NCBI GenBank assembly: GCA_964459305.1
Contig: CAYWNA010000268.1
Coordinates: forward strand, 1 to 18,151
Reading direction: 5' to 3'
DNA length: 18,151 nucleotides
Source: CAYWNA01 sp964459305
Lineage (GTDB): Bacteria > Planctomycetota > Planctomycetia > Pirellulales > Pirellulaceae
Shown: piece by piece, positions 9,101 through 16,569 of the stretch
How the letters are laid out: every line of letters starts with the position of its first letter
Position numbering within the stretch: the stretch's first letter is position 1
Translations under genes and position numbers: made by a program
The notes under the pieces: model-generated
What the model saw: the letters and a program-made list of their open reading frames with translations, nothing else
Told to the model about the DNA's origin: nothing
The model's database searches: none

Positions 9101-12100
9101 GCGCAATCTGGGTGGAGTACCACGCATCTTCGCCCTGGGGGCCTTTGCCGACGACTTCGTACCCGTCGGATTGGACCGTTTCAAAGACATGGCGGATTTT
9201 CCCGATCACCATCTTGTGGTATTCCGCATCGACATAGTCCAGCACGTTCGTGCCGATCGTCTCTTCGACCGAGAAGCCGGGAACGGTGTGATTGATGAAC
9301 AGGATCGTCGCGTCGCGATCCACGTTCATGATCACAGCCGGGGCGGTCTCGACAAGCGTCCGGTAGCGGTTCTCGCTTTCCTGCAGCAGTTGTTCAGCCT
9401 GTTTCTGTTCGGTGATGTCCCGGTCGATGCCGATCAAACCACAGGGCTGACCTTCGCTATCCTTGACGAGGGAGATTGTCGTATCCGCCCAGAACCGGCT
9501 GCCGTCTTTTCGCCGCTGCCAATACTGGCCTTGCCACGAGCCGTTCTTCCGAACCGCCTGCATCCGAGCGAGTTCTTCGGCTTCCTCATGCGGCTCCACA
9601 ACGAAGCCGATCGACCGGCCCGCAACTTCTTCGGCAGCGTAACCATAGAGCACCTCCGCCCCCTTGCCCCAATACACCACGCGACCGTCCATGTCGGTGG
9701 CCAAGATGGACTCACGAACGTTGTCCAGCAGTTGGGCCTGCAAACGGAGTTGTTCTGCGGCCTGCTTGCGCTCGGTGATGTCTACCAGCGTGCTCTGCAT
9801 TCCAACGATGCTGCCTTCGCTACCGACAAGCGGCTTGGAATTATTGAGCACGGTTATGATCTTGCCGTCTTTGCGTCTGAGTTGATGTTCGTAGTTGACG
9901 AGTTTCCCACCCGAATGAAGCTGCTCGTGCGCCGGCAACACGACTTGTGGATCCGCATCCACGCCCGGGATACTCATGCTGAGTAATTCCTCCCGGGAGT
10001 AGCCCAGAAGATCCAAGCCGGCCTGGTTGGAGTCGATGAAGTTCTTTTCCGCGTCGAACACATAGATGGCGGCCACCGATTCATCGAAGATGCCCTGGTA
10101 CTTCTCCTTACTCAACCGCAGGGCCTCTTCCGACCGTTTGCGATCAGTGACGTCCCGAACGATCCCCACCGCCTCCGTGTTGCCGATGGGAACGATTCGC
10201 GCTTCATAGTGATGGAGCGTATCGTCTGTCTGAAGCGAGTACTCATGGATCTGCATCTCGCCGGTGCTCAGAGCCTGGTTCAGGTAATGCATCGTCCCCA
10301 CCGCCACTTCGGGCGGCAGAACGTCCTCGGGCCGCTTGCCGAGGAATTCCGTTGGAGGAATCAACATTCCTTCAATATCGTTTGCGTGACAGTCGATGAA
10401 CGTTCCGTCCGCGCCAAAGCGGAAAAACAAGTCCGGCAGGGCCAGCAAAAGGGCGACTTTCCCTTGCTCGCTCGCGTGCAGCGTTTCCTCGGCCTGCTTT
10501 CGCTCAGTGATGTCGCGCACTATCGCCAGGATACGATCGTCCTTCCCAATAGCCGCCCTCTTCAGGTTGACTTCCACCCAAAACGGACGTCCCGCCTTGT
10601 CCCGGGCCTGCCATTCGAAGATCTGGGGTTCACCCGCAACTGCGTTCTTTATCAGAACTGCGGCGTGTTCCTGATCATAGGGCGACTCGCCCAAGCTCAA
10701 TTCATCCACGGAGGCCAGCCGGGCTTCCTCCGGGGTATAGCCGTACATCTCACACATCTTCCGGTTAACATCGATGACCCGTCCGGTTTCCATGTCATGC
10801 ACAAAGATGGCGTCATTGGCGGAATCATAAATCGCGCGGAAGTTCTCCTCACTCTCACGTAGCGCCTTCTCGACGTGCTTTCGCTCAGTAAGGTCGCGTC
10901 CCTCCGGAATCAGGTATTGAACGGCCCCATGTTCATCAAGGACCGGGTGCATGCTGTATTCGATCCACATCAGCGACCCGTCTGCGGTCTCGATTTGGAT
11001 ATCATGCGCCAGAGATTCCCCGGCGGCACACCGCTGAACGTCGCGTTTGACTGTTTCATGAACCTCATCAGAGTGTGTCCACCAACGGGCATCGTAGAAC
11101 TTCTTCCCCTTGATGTCCTGCAGTTCGAGTCCTCCCACTTTGAGCGGCGTGTTGTTGATGAAGATGATGTCTCCGTTTGGCTCGAGTATGCCTACGAACG
11201 TGAGCATGTCGTTAAGCAGCGACTCCTGGAGACGTTCCCTTTCCCGCAGGGCCTCTTCCGCCTGCTTGCGATCGGTGACGTCGCGCACCAACGCGACGAA
11301 CCGGGCCTCGCGCGTCTTGCTGCTTCTGGCGGCAATTGAGACTTCGTACCAACTCAGGCCGGCCGGCATCTCCAGGGAATAGGTTGCGCCCCTATGCATT
11401 CCCGTTTCAGCCGCCTTGGTAATGGCTTGCATGATGCTCTGGGCTGCCGCCGATGGCAAGACCTCGCTGACCTTCTTGCCCAGAAAGGATTCCGGCGGGG
11501 CATACAACGTATCGGGATCGGGCGAACGGTAGTCATGGATGCGCCCCTCCCGATCCATCTCGAACAGAAGATCAGGTAGAGCGTCGATTATCGTCTTCAA
11601 ACGTTCATGTGCTTTGCTCAGCGCCTCTTCGGCCCGCTTGCGCTCGGTGATATCGCGTATGAAGGCACAGTTGTATTCCTGGCCTTCGTACTCCAGCAGA
11701 TTAGCCGTGATCTCCACGGGAAAGACGCGACCATCCTTGGCGCGGTGTCGGGATTCGAGGGTGAAGGCGCCCCGTTGCCGGATCTCTTCCCAATGGTCCG
11801 GCCAAGCCTCGGCGGGGAAGTCGGGATCGATGTCGAACACGCCCATCGAAAGCAACTCGTCGCGCGAATAGCCCATCGCGCGGCAGGCGGCGTCGTTGAC
11901 ATAAACGAACCGGGCATCCGGTCCCGTCCAGAAGATCGAGTCGGCTGCGCGGTCGACGGAGAACTGCGTGAACTGCAGGGCCTCTTCCGTTCGTTTGCGC
12001 TCGGTGATATCCTGGACTGTGCCGGTTGCCGCGATCGCGTTTCCGGCCTCGTCGAAATCCACTTCAGCCAGTTCGCGAACCCACCTCACTCGGCCGTCAG

Positions 12101-15100
12101 CAACGATCCGGTGTTCGATGTCGTACGGTTCGTCCCGCAACGCGGCATTCCAGGCGAGGTGGACGAGGTCCCGGTCGTCGGAATGGACGTGATCGAGAAA
12201 CGCTTCGTAAGTCAAAGGCGCCCCCTGCGGCACACCGAACATCCGATGAGTTTCGTCCGACCAGGTCAGCTCGTTCCGCGTGACATCCAGATACCAACTG
12301 CCGACACGCGCGACGGCCTGTGCGCGTTTAAGGTTGTCTTCGCTCCGCCGCAAGGCATCTTGGGCCTGCCGCTGGGCGGTGACGTCGGTCATCATCAGCA
12401 GCACGTGGGTGACCGTTCCGTGGGAATCGGTCAGCGTGGTGCCGTCCAGCCTGAAGGTTAGGTCGCCTCCGCCGGCGCGGATGAATTCGATCTCGTAAGG
12501 CGGAATGCGTTCACCACGCGTTCTTCGTGCGTTCAACTGCTTCAGCCGCGCCTTGTTTTCCACAGACCAGAAGGGCAACTCTTCAAAATGCTTGCCGATG
12601 AAAAACTCACGAGGATAGCCCAACAGCTGCGTGGTCTGGGAGTTTACGTCCACCAGGACTCCCCGAGCGTCGGCGAGCACGATCATTTCGGGCGAGTTCT
12701 CGAAGATCGATCGGTATTTCCCCTCGCTCTCGCGCAGTGCCTTCTCGGCCTGCTTGCGCTCGGTGACGTCCCGATACGCGACCTGCAGACCACGGATCTT
12801 ACCCTGGTCTTTGAACACCGCCACACGGATTTCGAGCGTGTGAGGGCTTCCGTCCTTCCGGAGACATTCGGCTTCGAGTGGTCCGGCCGGCTTGCCCATG
12901 ATCAAGGAAGCAAAGAGCTTGAGGTACTTGGGGACGTCCTTCGGCCGTAGCGTCCCGATTTTCGTGAAGTGCTTCCCGACGAGGTCCTCTTTCGCAAAGC
13001 CGGCAATCGTCGAACTGACCGCGTTGCAAGAAGTGATCCTGCCCGTCAGGTCTAGGGTGACGACGGCGTCAGGCGCCTGCTCGACCAGACTTCGAAAGCG
13101 CAGCTCGCTTTCCCGCAGCTCCTTCTCCGCCCGCTTGCGGTCGGTGATATCTCTGGCGATGCCCTGCACGCCGACAATAGCGTGGTCTTTGATAAGAGGC
13201 GTGACGCTGACCTCGATGGGAACGACGGAACCATCCTTTTTCTTGCCTGCAAACTCCAGCAATTGGTGTTCCTGGCCAGATAGAGCCCGTGCAAAAGCCT
13301 GGGCGGCGCGTTCAAGTTCTGATTCCGAAAAGAACGTGGGGAATGCAAGCCCCATCGCTTCTTCAGGGGTATAGCCAAAGATCCGTCGCACACCCGGAGA
13401 CACATAGGTGACCTTTCCGTTCCGGTCCAACTGCCAAATGTCCTCTGCGCTTGTTTCGGCGATCAAGCGGAATCTCTCTTCACTTTTCCGCAACTCGTTC
13501 TCGGCGTGCTTTCGCTCTGAAATATCCCGTGATACACCATGAATCCCGGTGATGGTCCCGCGGGCATCCCGGACCCATTTCATTCTGTTTTCGAGCCAGA
13601 CCGTGCTGCCGTCTTTCTTGTAGTTTTCAACCTCAAGGACGATCGAACGGTCCCAGTCTGCCGGCGCTGGTTCTTCCCGGCGCAATTCGTCTGCCAATCG
13701 CGTTCTGGCGAGTTTCAAAGATTGCGGCGTCAGTATTTCTTCCAATGTTTGTCGTTTTCGTTCTTCCGGCGTGAATCCCAGCACCTTTTCGATCGAAGGG
13801 CTCACGTAGGTGGTGCGAAGATTGAGGTCCAGCGTCCAGACAATGTCCGCCATGTTTTCGGCGAGAAATCTGAACTTCTCCTCGCTCTGCTTCAACGCCT
13901 TCTCCGCCCGCTCGCGCTCGCTGACATCGCGGCTGACGCCGAATAGAACATCATCGTCTCCCCACCGGCCTCGCGAGACTCTTGTTTCGACAGGGATCCG
14001 TGTCCCGCTCTTGGTCATGAGCGGGATGGGGCACGCGTCGGACTTGCCCGCCAATATTTCGCCCAGGACGACGCCGGCCTCCTCGTGTCGGTTGGGCGGA
14101 TGCACCTTGAGCACGCTCTGGCCTAGCAACTCGACCGGCGAGTATCCCAAACGATCGGACACCGTCCGGTTCAGTTGAAGGATGTTCCCCTGCATATCGA
14201 GCACGAACAGGAAATCGTCCAGCGAGTCGAACAGCGTTTGGAGGTTTGTTTGGCTCTCTAGCACGGACTGCTCTGCCCGCAGCCTCGCAATCGCACCTCC
14301 CATCTGTCCGGCCACCGCCTCCAGTGCCGAGCGGGAGGCAAGGGGAATGTCCGGAAGCGTGCGCGAGGCCAAGTTGAGGCAAGCGATCACCTCGTTGCCA
14401 TGCGATATCGGTACCACGGCAGTAGCACGCAATCCTTCGCGCCTGTTCAACTCGGCCATGGGCGCGCCCAATTGATCGAGCTGTGTGTAGATCGGCTTTC
14501 CGGCCAGGACGAGACGGGCATTGGGTGAATCCAGGCCGTAATGTGAAACGTGGCTAATGAACTCGGAAGACAGCCCGGTGTGATAGGCAAGATGAGCGCC
14601 TCCGTTAGGTTGGCCGACCAGATAGATTCCACCGCCGTCCATGCCGGCAACCTCCAGCGCCGCCTGGAGGCACAAACGGAGGACATCGTCTAATTGTGTC
14701 GCGTCGCCTAAGGCAAGACTCAGATCGCGTTGCGATCGGGCCACCTTCTCCGCTTGCTTGCGTTCGGTGATGTCGCGTGCAACGTGAACGCTACCCACCA
14801 GGCGCCCGCTTGCATCGCGCAGCGGCGAGACGCTCACGAGGAAATCCCCCCCAAGCCGTTCTTCGTGGACCTCGACCGCATACTCCTCGCCATCCTGAAG
14901 CAACTGTGAATGCGGACAGAACGACGGAGGTGCGTCGGTGCCGTGAACGCTGGCGTAGCACGTCTGACCGACGCACTCTCCCCTGGTGAGGCCCAGCCGG
15001 TCGGCCATCGCTTTGTTGGCCTGCACGATGCGGTGCTGCGTGTCCAGAATGGCGATCAAGTCGGGCACGGTGTCGAAAGTCCGTTCCCACGCCTCCGCTG

Positions 15101-15233
15101 CCTGGGCGACCGGAACGTCGACCCGCAGACGGGTTCCGGAGGTTTGCTCGTCGGTCGAGGGACTTTGCTCTCGGTCTCGCGGTCGAGACGTGGAAGACCC
15201 CGAGGTAGATTTCCCGTATTTCTTAGCGGCCAT
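6156..15233 (-). CDS. Giant multi-PAS sensor histidine kinase, 3025 aa, 19 PAS + 2 GAF (HK3)
   Basis: Soluble kinase; no membrane segments seen. Order (residues): PAS1 52-158 with C92, H97, C106, H108; GAF1 175-322; sixteen consecutive PAS domains starting near 334, 454, 588, 713, 840, 968, 1090, 1212, 1336, 1465, 1593, 1712, 1835, 1958, 2079 and 2203; GAF2 2335-2512 with C2409, C2411, C2416, C2457; PAS18 2525-2654 with C2574, C2584, C2590, C2593; PAS19 2669-2781; HisKA/HATPase 2803-3021. Catalytic marks: H2813, N2926, D2954 (DQGGGIP), GMGLGL 2983-2988. No receiver or DNA-binding domain. The frame extends to an ATG at 15362, but the ATG at 15233 has AAGGA 7 nt upstream and places the first Cys/His motif at the same residue numbers as in both paralogues. 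It is far longer than typical sensor kinases. It lies between RR2 (upstream) and HK2 (downstream). What it senses is unknown. Confidence 0.95.
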   Translation of the reverse strand: MAAKKYGKSTSGSSTSRPRDREQSPSTDEQTSGTRLRVDVPVAQAAEAWERTFDTVPDLIAILDTQHRIVQANKAMADRLGLTRGECVGQTCYASVHGTDAPPSFCPHSQLLQDGEEYAVEVHEERLGGDFLVSVSPLRDASGRLVGSVHVARDITERKQAEKVARSQRDLSLALGDATQLDDVLRLCLQAALEVAGMDGGGIYLVGQPNGGAHLAYHTGLSSEFISHVSHYGLDSPNARLVLAGKPIYTQLDQLGAPMAELNRREGLRATAVVPISHGNEVIACLNLASRTLPDIPLASRSALEAVAGQMGGAIARLRAEQSVLESQTNLQTLFDSLDDFLFVLDMQGNILQLNRTVSDRLGYSPVELLGQSVLKVHPPNRHEEAGVVLGEILAGKSDACPIPLMTKSGTRIPVETRVSRGRWGDDDVLFGVSRDVSERERAEKALKQSEEKFRFLAENMADIVWTLDLNLRTTYVSPSIEKVLGFTPEERKRQTLEEILTPQSLKLARTRLADELRREEPAPADWDRSIVLEVENYKKDGSTVWLENRMKWVRDARGTITGIHGVSRDISERKHAENELRKSEERFRLIAETSAEDIWQLDRNGKVTYVSPGVRRIFGYTPEEAMGLAFPTFFSESELERAAQAFARALSGQEHQLLEFAGKKKDGSVVPIEVSVTPLIKDHAIVGVQGIARDITDRKRAEKELRESELRFRSLVEQAPDAVVTLDLTGRITSCNAVSSTIAGFAKEDLVGKHFTKIGTLRPKDVPKYLKLFASLIMGKPAGPLEAECLRKDGSPHTLEIRVAVFKDQGKIRGLQVAYRDVTERKQAEKALRESEGKYRSIFENSPEMIVLADARGVLVDVNSQTTQLLGYPREFFIGKHFEELPFWSVENKARLKQLNARRTRGERIPPYEIEFIRAGGGDLTFRLDGTTLTDSHGTVTHVLLMMTDVTAQRQAQDALRRSEDNLKRAQAVARVGSWYLDVTRNELTWSDETHRMFGVPQGAPLTYEAFLDHVHSDDRDLVHLAWNAALRDEPYDIEHRIVADGRVRWVRELAEVDFDEAGNAIAATGTVQDITERKRTEEALQFTQFSVDRAADSIFWTGPDARFVYVNDAACRAMGYSRDELLSMGVFDIDPDFPAEAWPDHWEEIRQRGAFTLESRHRAKDGRVFPVEITANLLEYEGQEYNCAFIRDITERKRAEEALSKAHERLKTIIDALPDLLFEMDREGRIHDYRSPDPDTLYAPPESFLGKKVSEVLPSAAAQSIMQAITKAAETGMHRGATYSLEMPAGLSWYEVSIAARSSKTREARFVALVRDVTDRKQAEEALRERERLQESLLNDMLTFVGILEPNGDIIFINNTPLKVGGLELQDIKGKKFYDARWWTHSDEVHETVKRDVQRCAAGESLAHDIQIETADGSLMWIEYSMHPVLDEHGAVQYLIPEGRDLTERKHVEKALRESEENFRAIYDSANDAIFVHDMETGRVIDVNRKMCEMYGYTPEEARLASVDELSLGESPYDQEHAAVLIKNAVAGEPQIFEWQARDKAGRPFWVEVNLKRAAIGKDDRILAIVRDITERKQAEETLHASEQGKVALLLALPDLFFRFGADGTFIDCHANDIEGMLIPPTEFLGKRPEDVLPPEVAVGTMHYLNQALSTGEMQIHEYSLQTDDTLHHYEARIVPIGNTEAVGIVRDVTDRKRSEEALRLSKEKYQGIFDESVAAIYVFDAEKNFIDSNQAGLDLLGYSREELLSMSIPGVDADPQVVLPAHEQLHSGGKLVNYEHQLRRKDGKIITVLNNSKPLVGSEGSIVGMQSTLVDITERKQAAEQLRLQAQLLDNVRESILATDMDGRVVYWGKGAEVLYGYAAEEVAGRSIGFVVEPHEEAEELARMQAVRKNGSWQGQYWQRRKDGSRFWADTTISLVKDSEGQPCGLIGIDRDITEQKQAEQLLQESENRYRTLVETAPAVIMNVDRDATILFINHTVPGFSVEETIGTNVLDYVDAEYHKMVIGKIRHVFETVQSDGYEVVGKGPQGEDAWYSTQIAPVKKDGNVIAATLIATDITAQVQAQRALRESEEKYRHLVDTLTEMVYSMDAEGMITFVSPAIESLLGYLPSDATGRPFTDFFHPEDLPRAMSDFPKALAGELHVAEYRLVAKSGDTRYVHTSFRQTIREGRVMGIDGVTVDITARRCAENALQASEARYRDLIAMAPDSIVTLDRWGRVTSANEAAEEITGFAEEELLGRRFTRLGTLRAKDIGKYIRLFVALLRGNPVPMLELESIHRDGSPLQLECRAVPIKENDRFVGVQVVTRDVTERKHVESERAVTIELLRLINKGNHLHDLMRSATTLLQEWSGCEAVGIRLRNGEDFPYFEAQGFASEFVDAENRLCALDHQGQVIRDGKGNPVLECMCGNVICGRFDPNLPFFTDAGSFWTNSTSELLASTSREDRQARTRNRCNGEGYESVALVPLRAGEEAFGLLQFNDRKKRRFTIERIRLFERLADSLATGLAERKAVVAMRESEAELSAIYENSPVIMLVVDRERRVRKMNVSAVDMTRRPKEESIGLRGGEALRCIHAKDDLKGCGFGPACDTCGIRNAVLDTFRMGKGYRGVEARISYGAEDKTVDLCVLVSTAFLSLSGQDMVQVCVEDITERKRMEDALQESERNLAKAQEIAHVGSFEWDFSADQLTCSDELYRIFEVDKSQPPSVEIMHDLIHPDDLHVFDEAMAMLTSGAGPETLQWRIIRAGGELRHLLARAEISYDEAGVPLKMVGVVQDITEQKRADESLRQAARLRAESEKLAATGRMAAEVAHEINNPLAGIRNGFWLIKDAVPEDHPDRDMVALVDKEIERIAHIVRQMYTIHSPQAEAMVDVTVGELIRDVQLMLEPLLREREVAIDVDCVPEELTVKLPRGSLHQILQNLIVNSVEASGEGQVVSVAAELTERNVRISVRDQGGGIPQEIQHRVFEPFFTSKTDETATKGMGLGLSTVKSIVESLGGTIEFETTPNQGTVFHVLLPLGVVCT

Positions 15234-15240
15234 GAGTGCA

Positions 15241-15245
15241 TCCTT
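15241..15245 (-). promoter_or_regulatory. Ribosome binding site deciding the giant kinase start
   Basis: AAGGA on the minus strand, 7 nt before the ATG at 15231-15233. It supports this start over the in-frame ATG at 15362. The extra 43 residues of the longer frame (rich in G, C and S) resemble nothing in the paralogues and would cover the start of a repeat-bearing intergenic region. Confidence 0.7.
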
Positions 15246-15348
15246 CAAAGCAAGCCCGGAGCCCGATACTCCATCATCCTTTTCCGTCGCGAAGGGAGTG
15301 CCGCAGCATCCGCAAGTGTCTATTCCGCTCCCGGGCCAAATTGATCGT

Positions 15349-15401
15349 AACCCGACACGCAAGCGAGGGCGTAACGCGTTGCCTCGCTTACGCTTCGGGT
15401 T
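15349..15401. repeat. Planctomycete-type palindromic repeat (NPTRKRG type)
   Basis: Imperfect 53-bp palindrome with outer arms AACCCGA/TCGGGTT and inner arms AAGCGAGG (15361-15368)/CCTCGCTT (15382-15389) around a loop containing AACGCGTT. In one frame it reads NPTRKRGRNALPRLRFGF, a string I recognise as a very frequent intergenic artefact in planctomycete genomes. It lies about 116 bp upstream of the giant kinase and may form a hairpin in its leader transcript. Confidence 0.65.
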
Positions 15402-15584
15402 TCTATCTCGGCCCTGCGCGGTATAGTGTACGCTCAGTGGTGCCGACTACAAGCTCGATCTACACTTCAGGGGGTGGCTATCTGAAACGTGAGGGAGGGA
15501 GCTATAACGCTCGCGGCTGAATTTGACACCGGCCCCGCTTCCGCATGCCGTCATACCGAAGCCCAATTCGTTAGAGTTCGGGGC

Positions 15585-15604
15585 CAGAAGTCTCACGACT
15601 TCTG
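15585..15604. repeat. Perfect 8-bp hairpin within an intergenic planctomycete-type repeat
   Basis: CAGAAGTC, loop TCAC, GACTTCTG. It sits 52 bp beyond the RR2 stop codon. The flanking text on the + strand (AATTCGTTAGAGTTCGGGGC before it) is one I recognise as recurrent in planctomycete intergenic DNA. A degraded relative is near 16348-16372. There is no T tract on the minus strand after the stem, so it is a REP-like hairpin or weak attenuator more than an intrinsic terminator. Confidence 0.55.
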
Positions 15605-15655
15605 CGACCGGCCAGGGGAACGCGTGGATACTCGCCGCCGGACGGTCGCCAGCGT

Positions 15656-16036
15656 CTACAGATTGTCCGCCTTCTCGATTGCGGACCGCACGTGTCCCAT
15701 CAGCTCAGTGAAATCCAGCGGTTTCGTCAGATAGGCGTTCACGGAACTGCCTGCGGCGGAGATGGCAGTGTGAAGCGACGGGTAGCCGGTCACCAGAATC
15801 ACCGGAATGTTACCGGCGATGCGTCTGGCTTCCGTGACGAGCCGCATCTCTGCGTTTCTGGGCATCCGGATATCGGCGATGAGAAGATCAAAATTGCGTT
15901 TCCCGAGCATTCCCAGTGCTTCGTCTGCATCCGCTGCCACTTCGCACTCGTATCCTTCGCGGCGAAGCATCCGGCACGTAGCTTCTCGAAAAGTCTCCTC
16001 GTCGTCGGCAAGCAGAATAGATCCTGAATCGGCCAT
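15656..16036 (-). CDS. Stand-alone receiver protein, CheY/Spo0F-like (RR2)
   Basis: A 126-aa protein that is essentially one receiver domain. It has D11/D12, phospho-acceptor D55, T83, and Y102/K105 at the same positions as RR1, with most residues identical. It ends with TAG right after the receiver (AIEKADNL). RR1 continues for about 114 more residues, and the DNA of the two remains alignable for about 20 bases past this stop (both reach ACCGTC) before diverging, so RR2 has probably lost a tail by stop gain and rearrangement; alternatively RR1 gained one. ATG start at 16036 with GGAG 7 nt upstream (16044-16047); a GTG at 16051 is the less likely alternative. Follows HK5 after 654 bp, so HK5 is the probable partner, though any of the three kinases could serve. 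Confidence 0.92.
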   Translation of the reverse strand: MADSGSILLADDEETFREATCRMLRREGYECEVAADADEALGMLGKRNFDLLIADIRMPRNAEMRLVTEARRIAGNIPVILVTGYPSLHTAISAAGSSVNAYLTKPLDFTELMGHVRSAIEKADNL

Positions 16037-16086
16037 TGTCTCGCTCCACACATACCTGGGAATCTATCGTTTCGTGAGCCTCTGCG

Positions 16087-16118
16087 GTCTGCCACATGTT
16101 ATCGACCAGAGGATTCCT
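16087..16118 (-). promoter_or_regulatory. Conserved 32-bp element upstream of RR2 (copy B)
   Basis: Matches 945-976 at 30 of 32 positions and ends 51 nt upstream of the RR2 ATG. Flanking DNA is poorly conserved between the two spacers, so this block has been retained. Likely a promoter or regulator site common to both receiver genes; identity unknown. Confidence 0.5.
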
Positions 16119-16151
16119 CATCCAGCAGGCATGGCTATTGCGCAACTTCAC

Positions 16152-16245
16152 CTAGTGCTTTGCCAAACCTTAATCTTAGGATTAGCCGCTAGCGCGTGCC
16201 GGCTGATTTAGCCAACCCTAATTTTTCGCTGTGACAGAGCACTAG
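16152..16245. mobile_element. MITE-like element, 94 bp, with terminal inverted repeats
   Basis: The ends CTAGTGCTTTG (16152-16162) and CAGAGCACTAG (16235-16245) are inverted copies with 10 of 11 pairs. Inside are smaller palindromes: TAATC-TTAG-GATTA near 16171-16184, and AGCCG/CGGCT around 16183-16204. No coding capacity. In the paralogous spacer upstream of RR1 the two flanking conserved motifs are 68 bp apart; here they are 159 bp apart, and removing 94 bp gives 65. That is good evidence for an insertion. CTAG at each end may include a target duplication. The mobilising transposase family is not identified. Confidence 0.6.
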
Positions 16246-16277
16246 TATGTGACTGCCTACCAAGAAATCAAATCACA

Positions 16278-16297
16278 GCGATTTTTTCGCACTCGAC
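16278..16297 (-). promoter_or_regulatory. Conserved inverted-repeat motif in the HK-RR2 spacer (copy B)
   Basis: 18 of 20 bases match 1045-1064, including GCGA-n5-TCGC arms and the trailing ACTCGAC. The two mismatches sit in the central five bases, as expected for an operator-like site, but conserved ancestry alone could also explain it. Confidence 0.4.
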
Positions 16298-16517
16298 TCA
16301 CACCGATCGCGGGGTCGCAAAAAGGACCAATTGGATTCCCAAAGATGTGAGTTCGGGGCAAGAAGCCTGCGACGTCTACGGCCCGCCATCCGACGATGTG
16401 CTTCTCCATGGCCGTGCTTACAGAGGGTGTCTCAACAAGAAAAGGCTCAACCGAGGTTCCCTGGGGGGCGCCAAAGTTGCTATCGCGTGAATATTGCGAT
16501 CGTTCGGGTTTTGTTTC

Positions 16518-16569
16518 GGGAGGGCGACGCTCCTGCGGAGCCGCGACTCGGCGGGAGCCTCGCCCTCCC
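16518..16569. repeat. Planctomycete-type GGGAGGGCGA palindromic repeat
   Basis: Outer arms GGGAGGGCGA (16518-16527) and TCGCCCTCCC (16560-16569) are perfect inverted copies. An inner GCTCC-TGC-GGAGC hairpin lies at 16529-16541. One frame reads EGDAPAEPRLGGSLALP, a string I recognise as a highly repeated intergenic element in planctomycetes. It is followed directly by the segment duplicated at 1-55. Confidence 0.7.

Larger units (their letters stand above)
15234..15655. other. 422-bp repeat-bearing gap between RR2 and the giant kinase
   Basis: Holds the AAGGA ribosome site (15241-15245), the palindromic repeat at 15349-15401 and the hairpin at 15585-15604. Nothing recognisable was seen at 15402-15580 except part of a repeat-like string around 15545-15580 (reads PNSLEFGARSLTTSAT in one frame). 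Frames through this gap are products of these repeats and are not considered genes. Confidence 0.6.

Noticed and set aside
3600..14800. Regularly spaced short repeats resembling a CRISPR-like or tandem repeat array
   Set aside because: The period of about 370 bp is one PAS domain plus linker. The repeated text (TTGCGCTCGGTGATGTC and variants) encodes DITERKQ/RAEE linkers, so it is coding domain repetition.
15234..15362. Longer N-terminus for the giant kinase starting at the ATG at 15362
   Set aside because: The ATG at 15233 has a good ribosome site and puts the PAS1 motif in the same register as both paralogues. The added residues have no counterpart.
15236..15520. Small plus-strand frame reading RNPTRKRGRNALPRLRFGF
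   Set aside because: The recognisable part is the translation of a planctomycete-type palindromic repeat, a common source of false gene calls.
15585..15604. Intrinsic terminator after RR2
   Set aside because: The stem is perfect but there is no T-rich tract following it on the transcribed strand, so it was recorded as a repeat hairpin.
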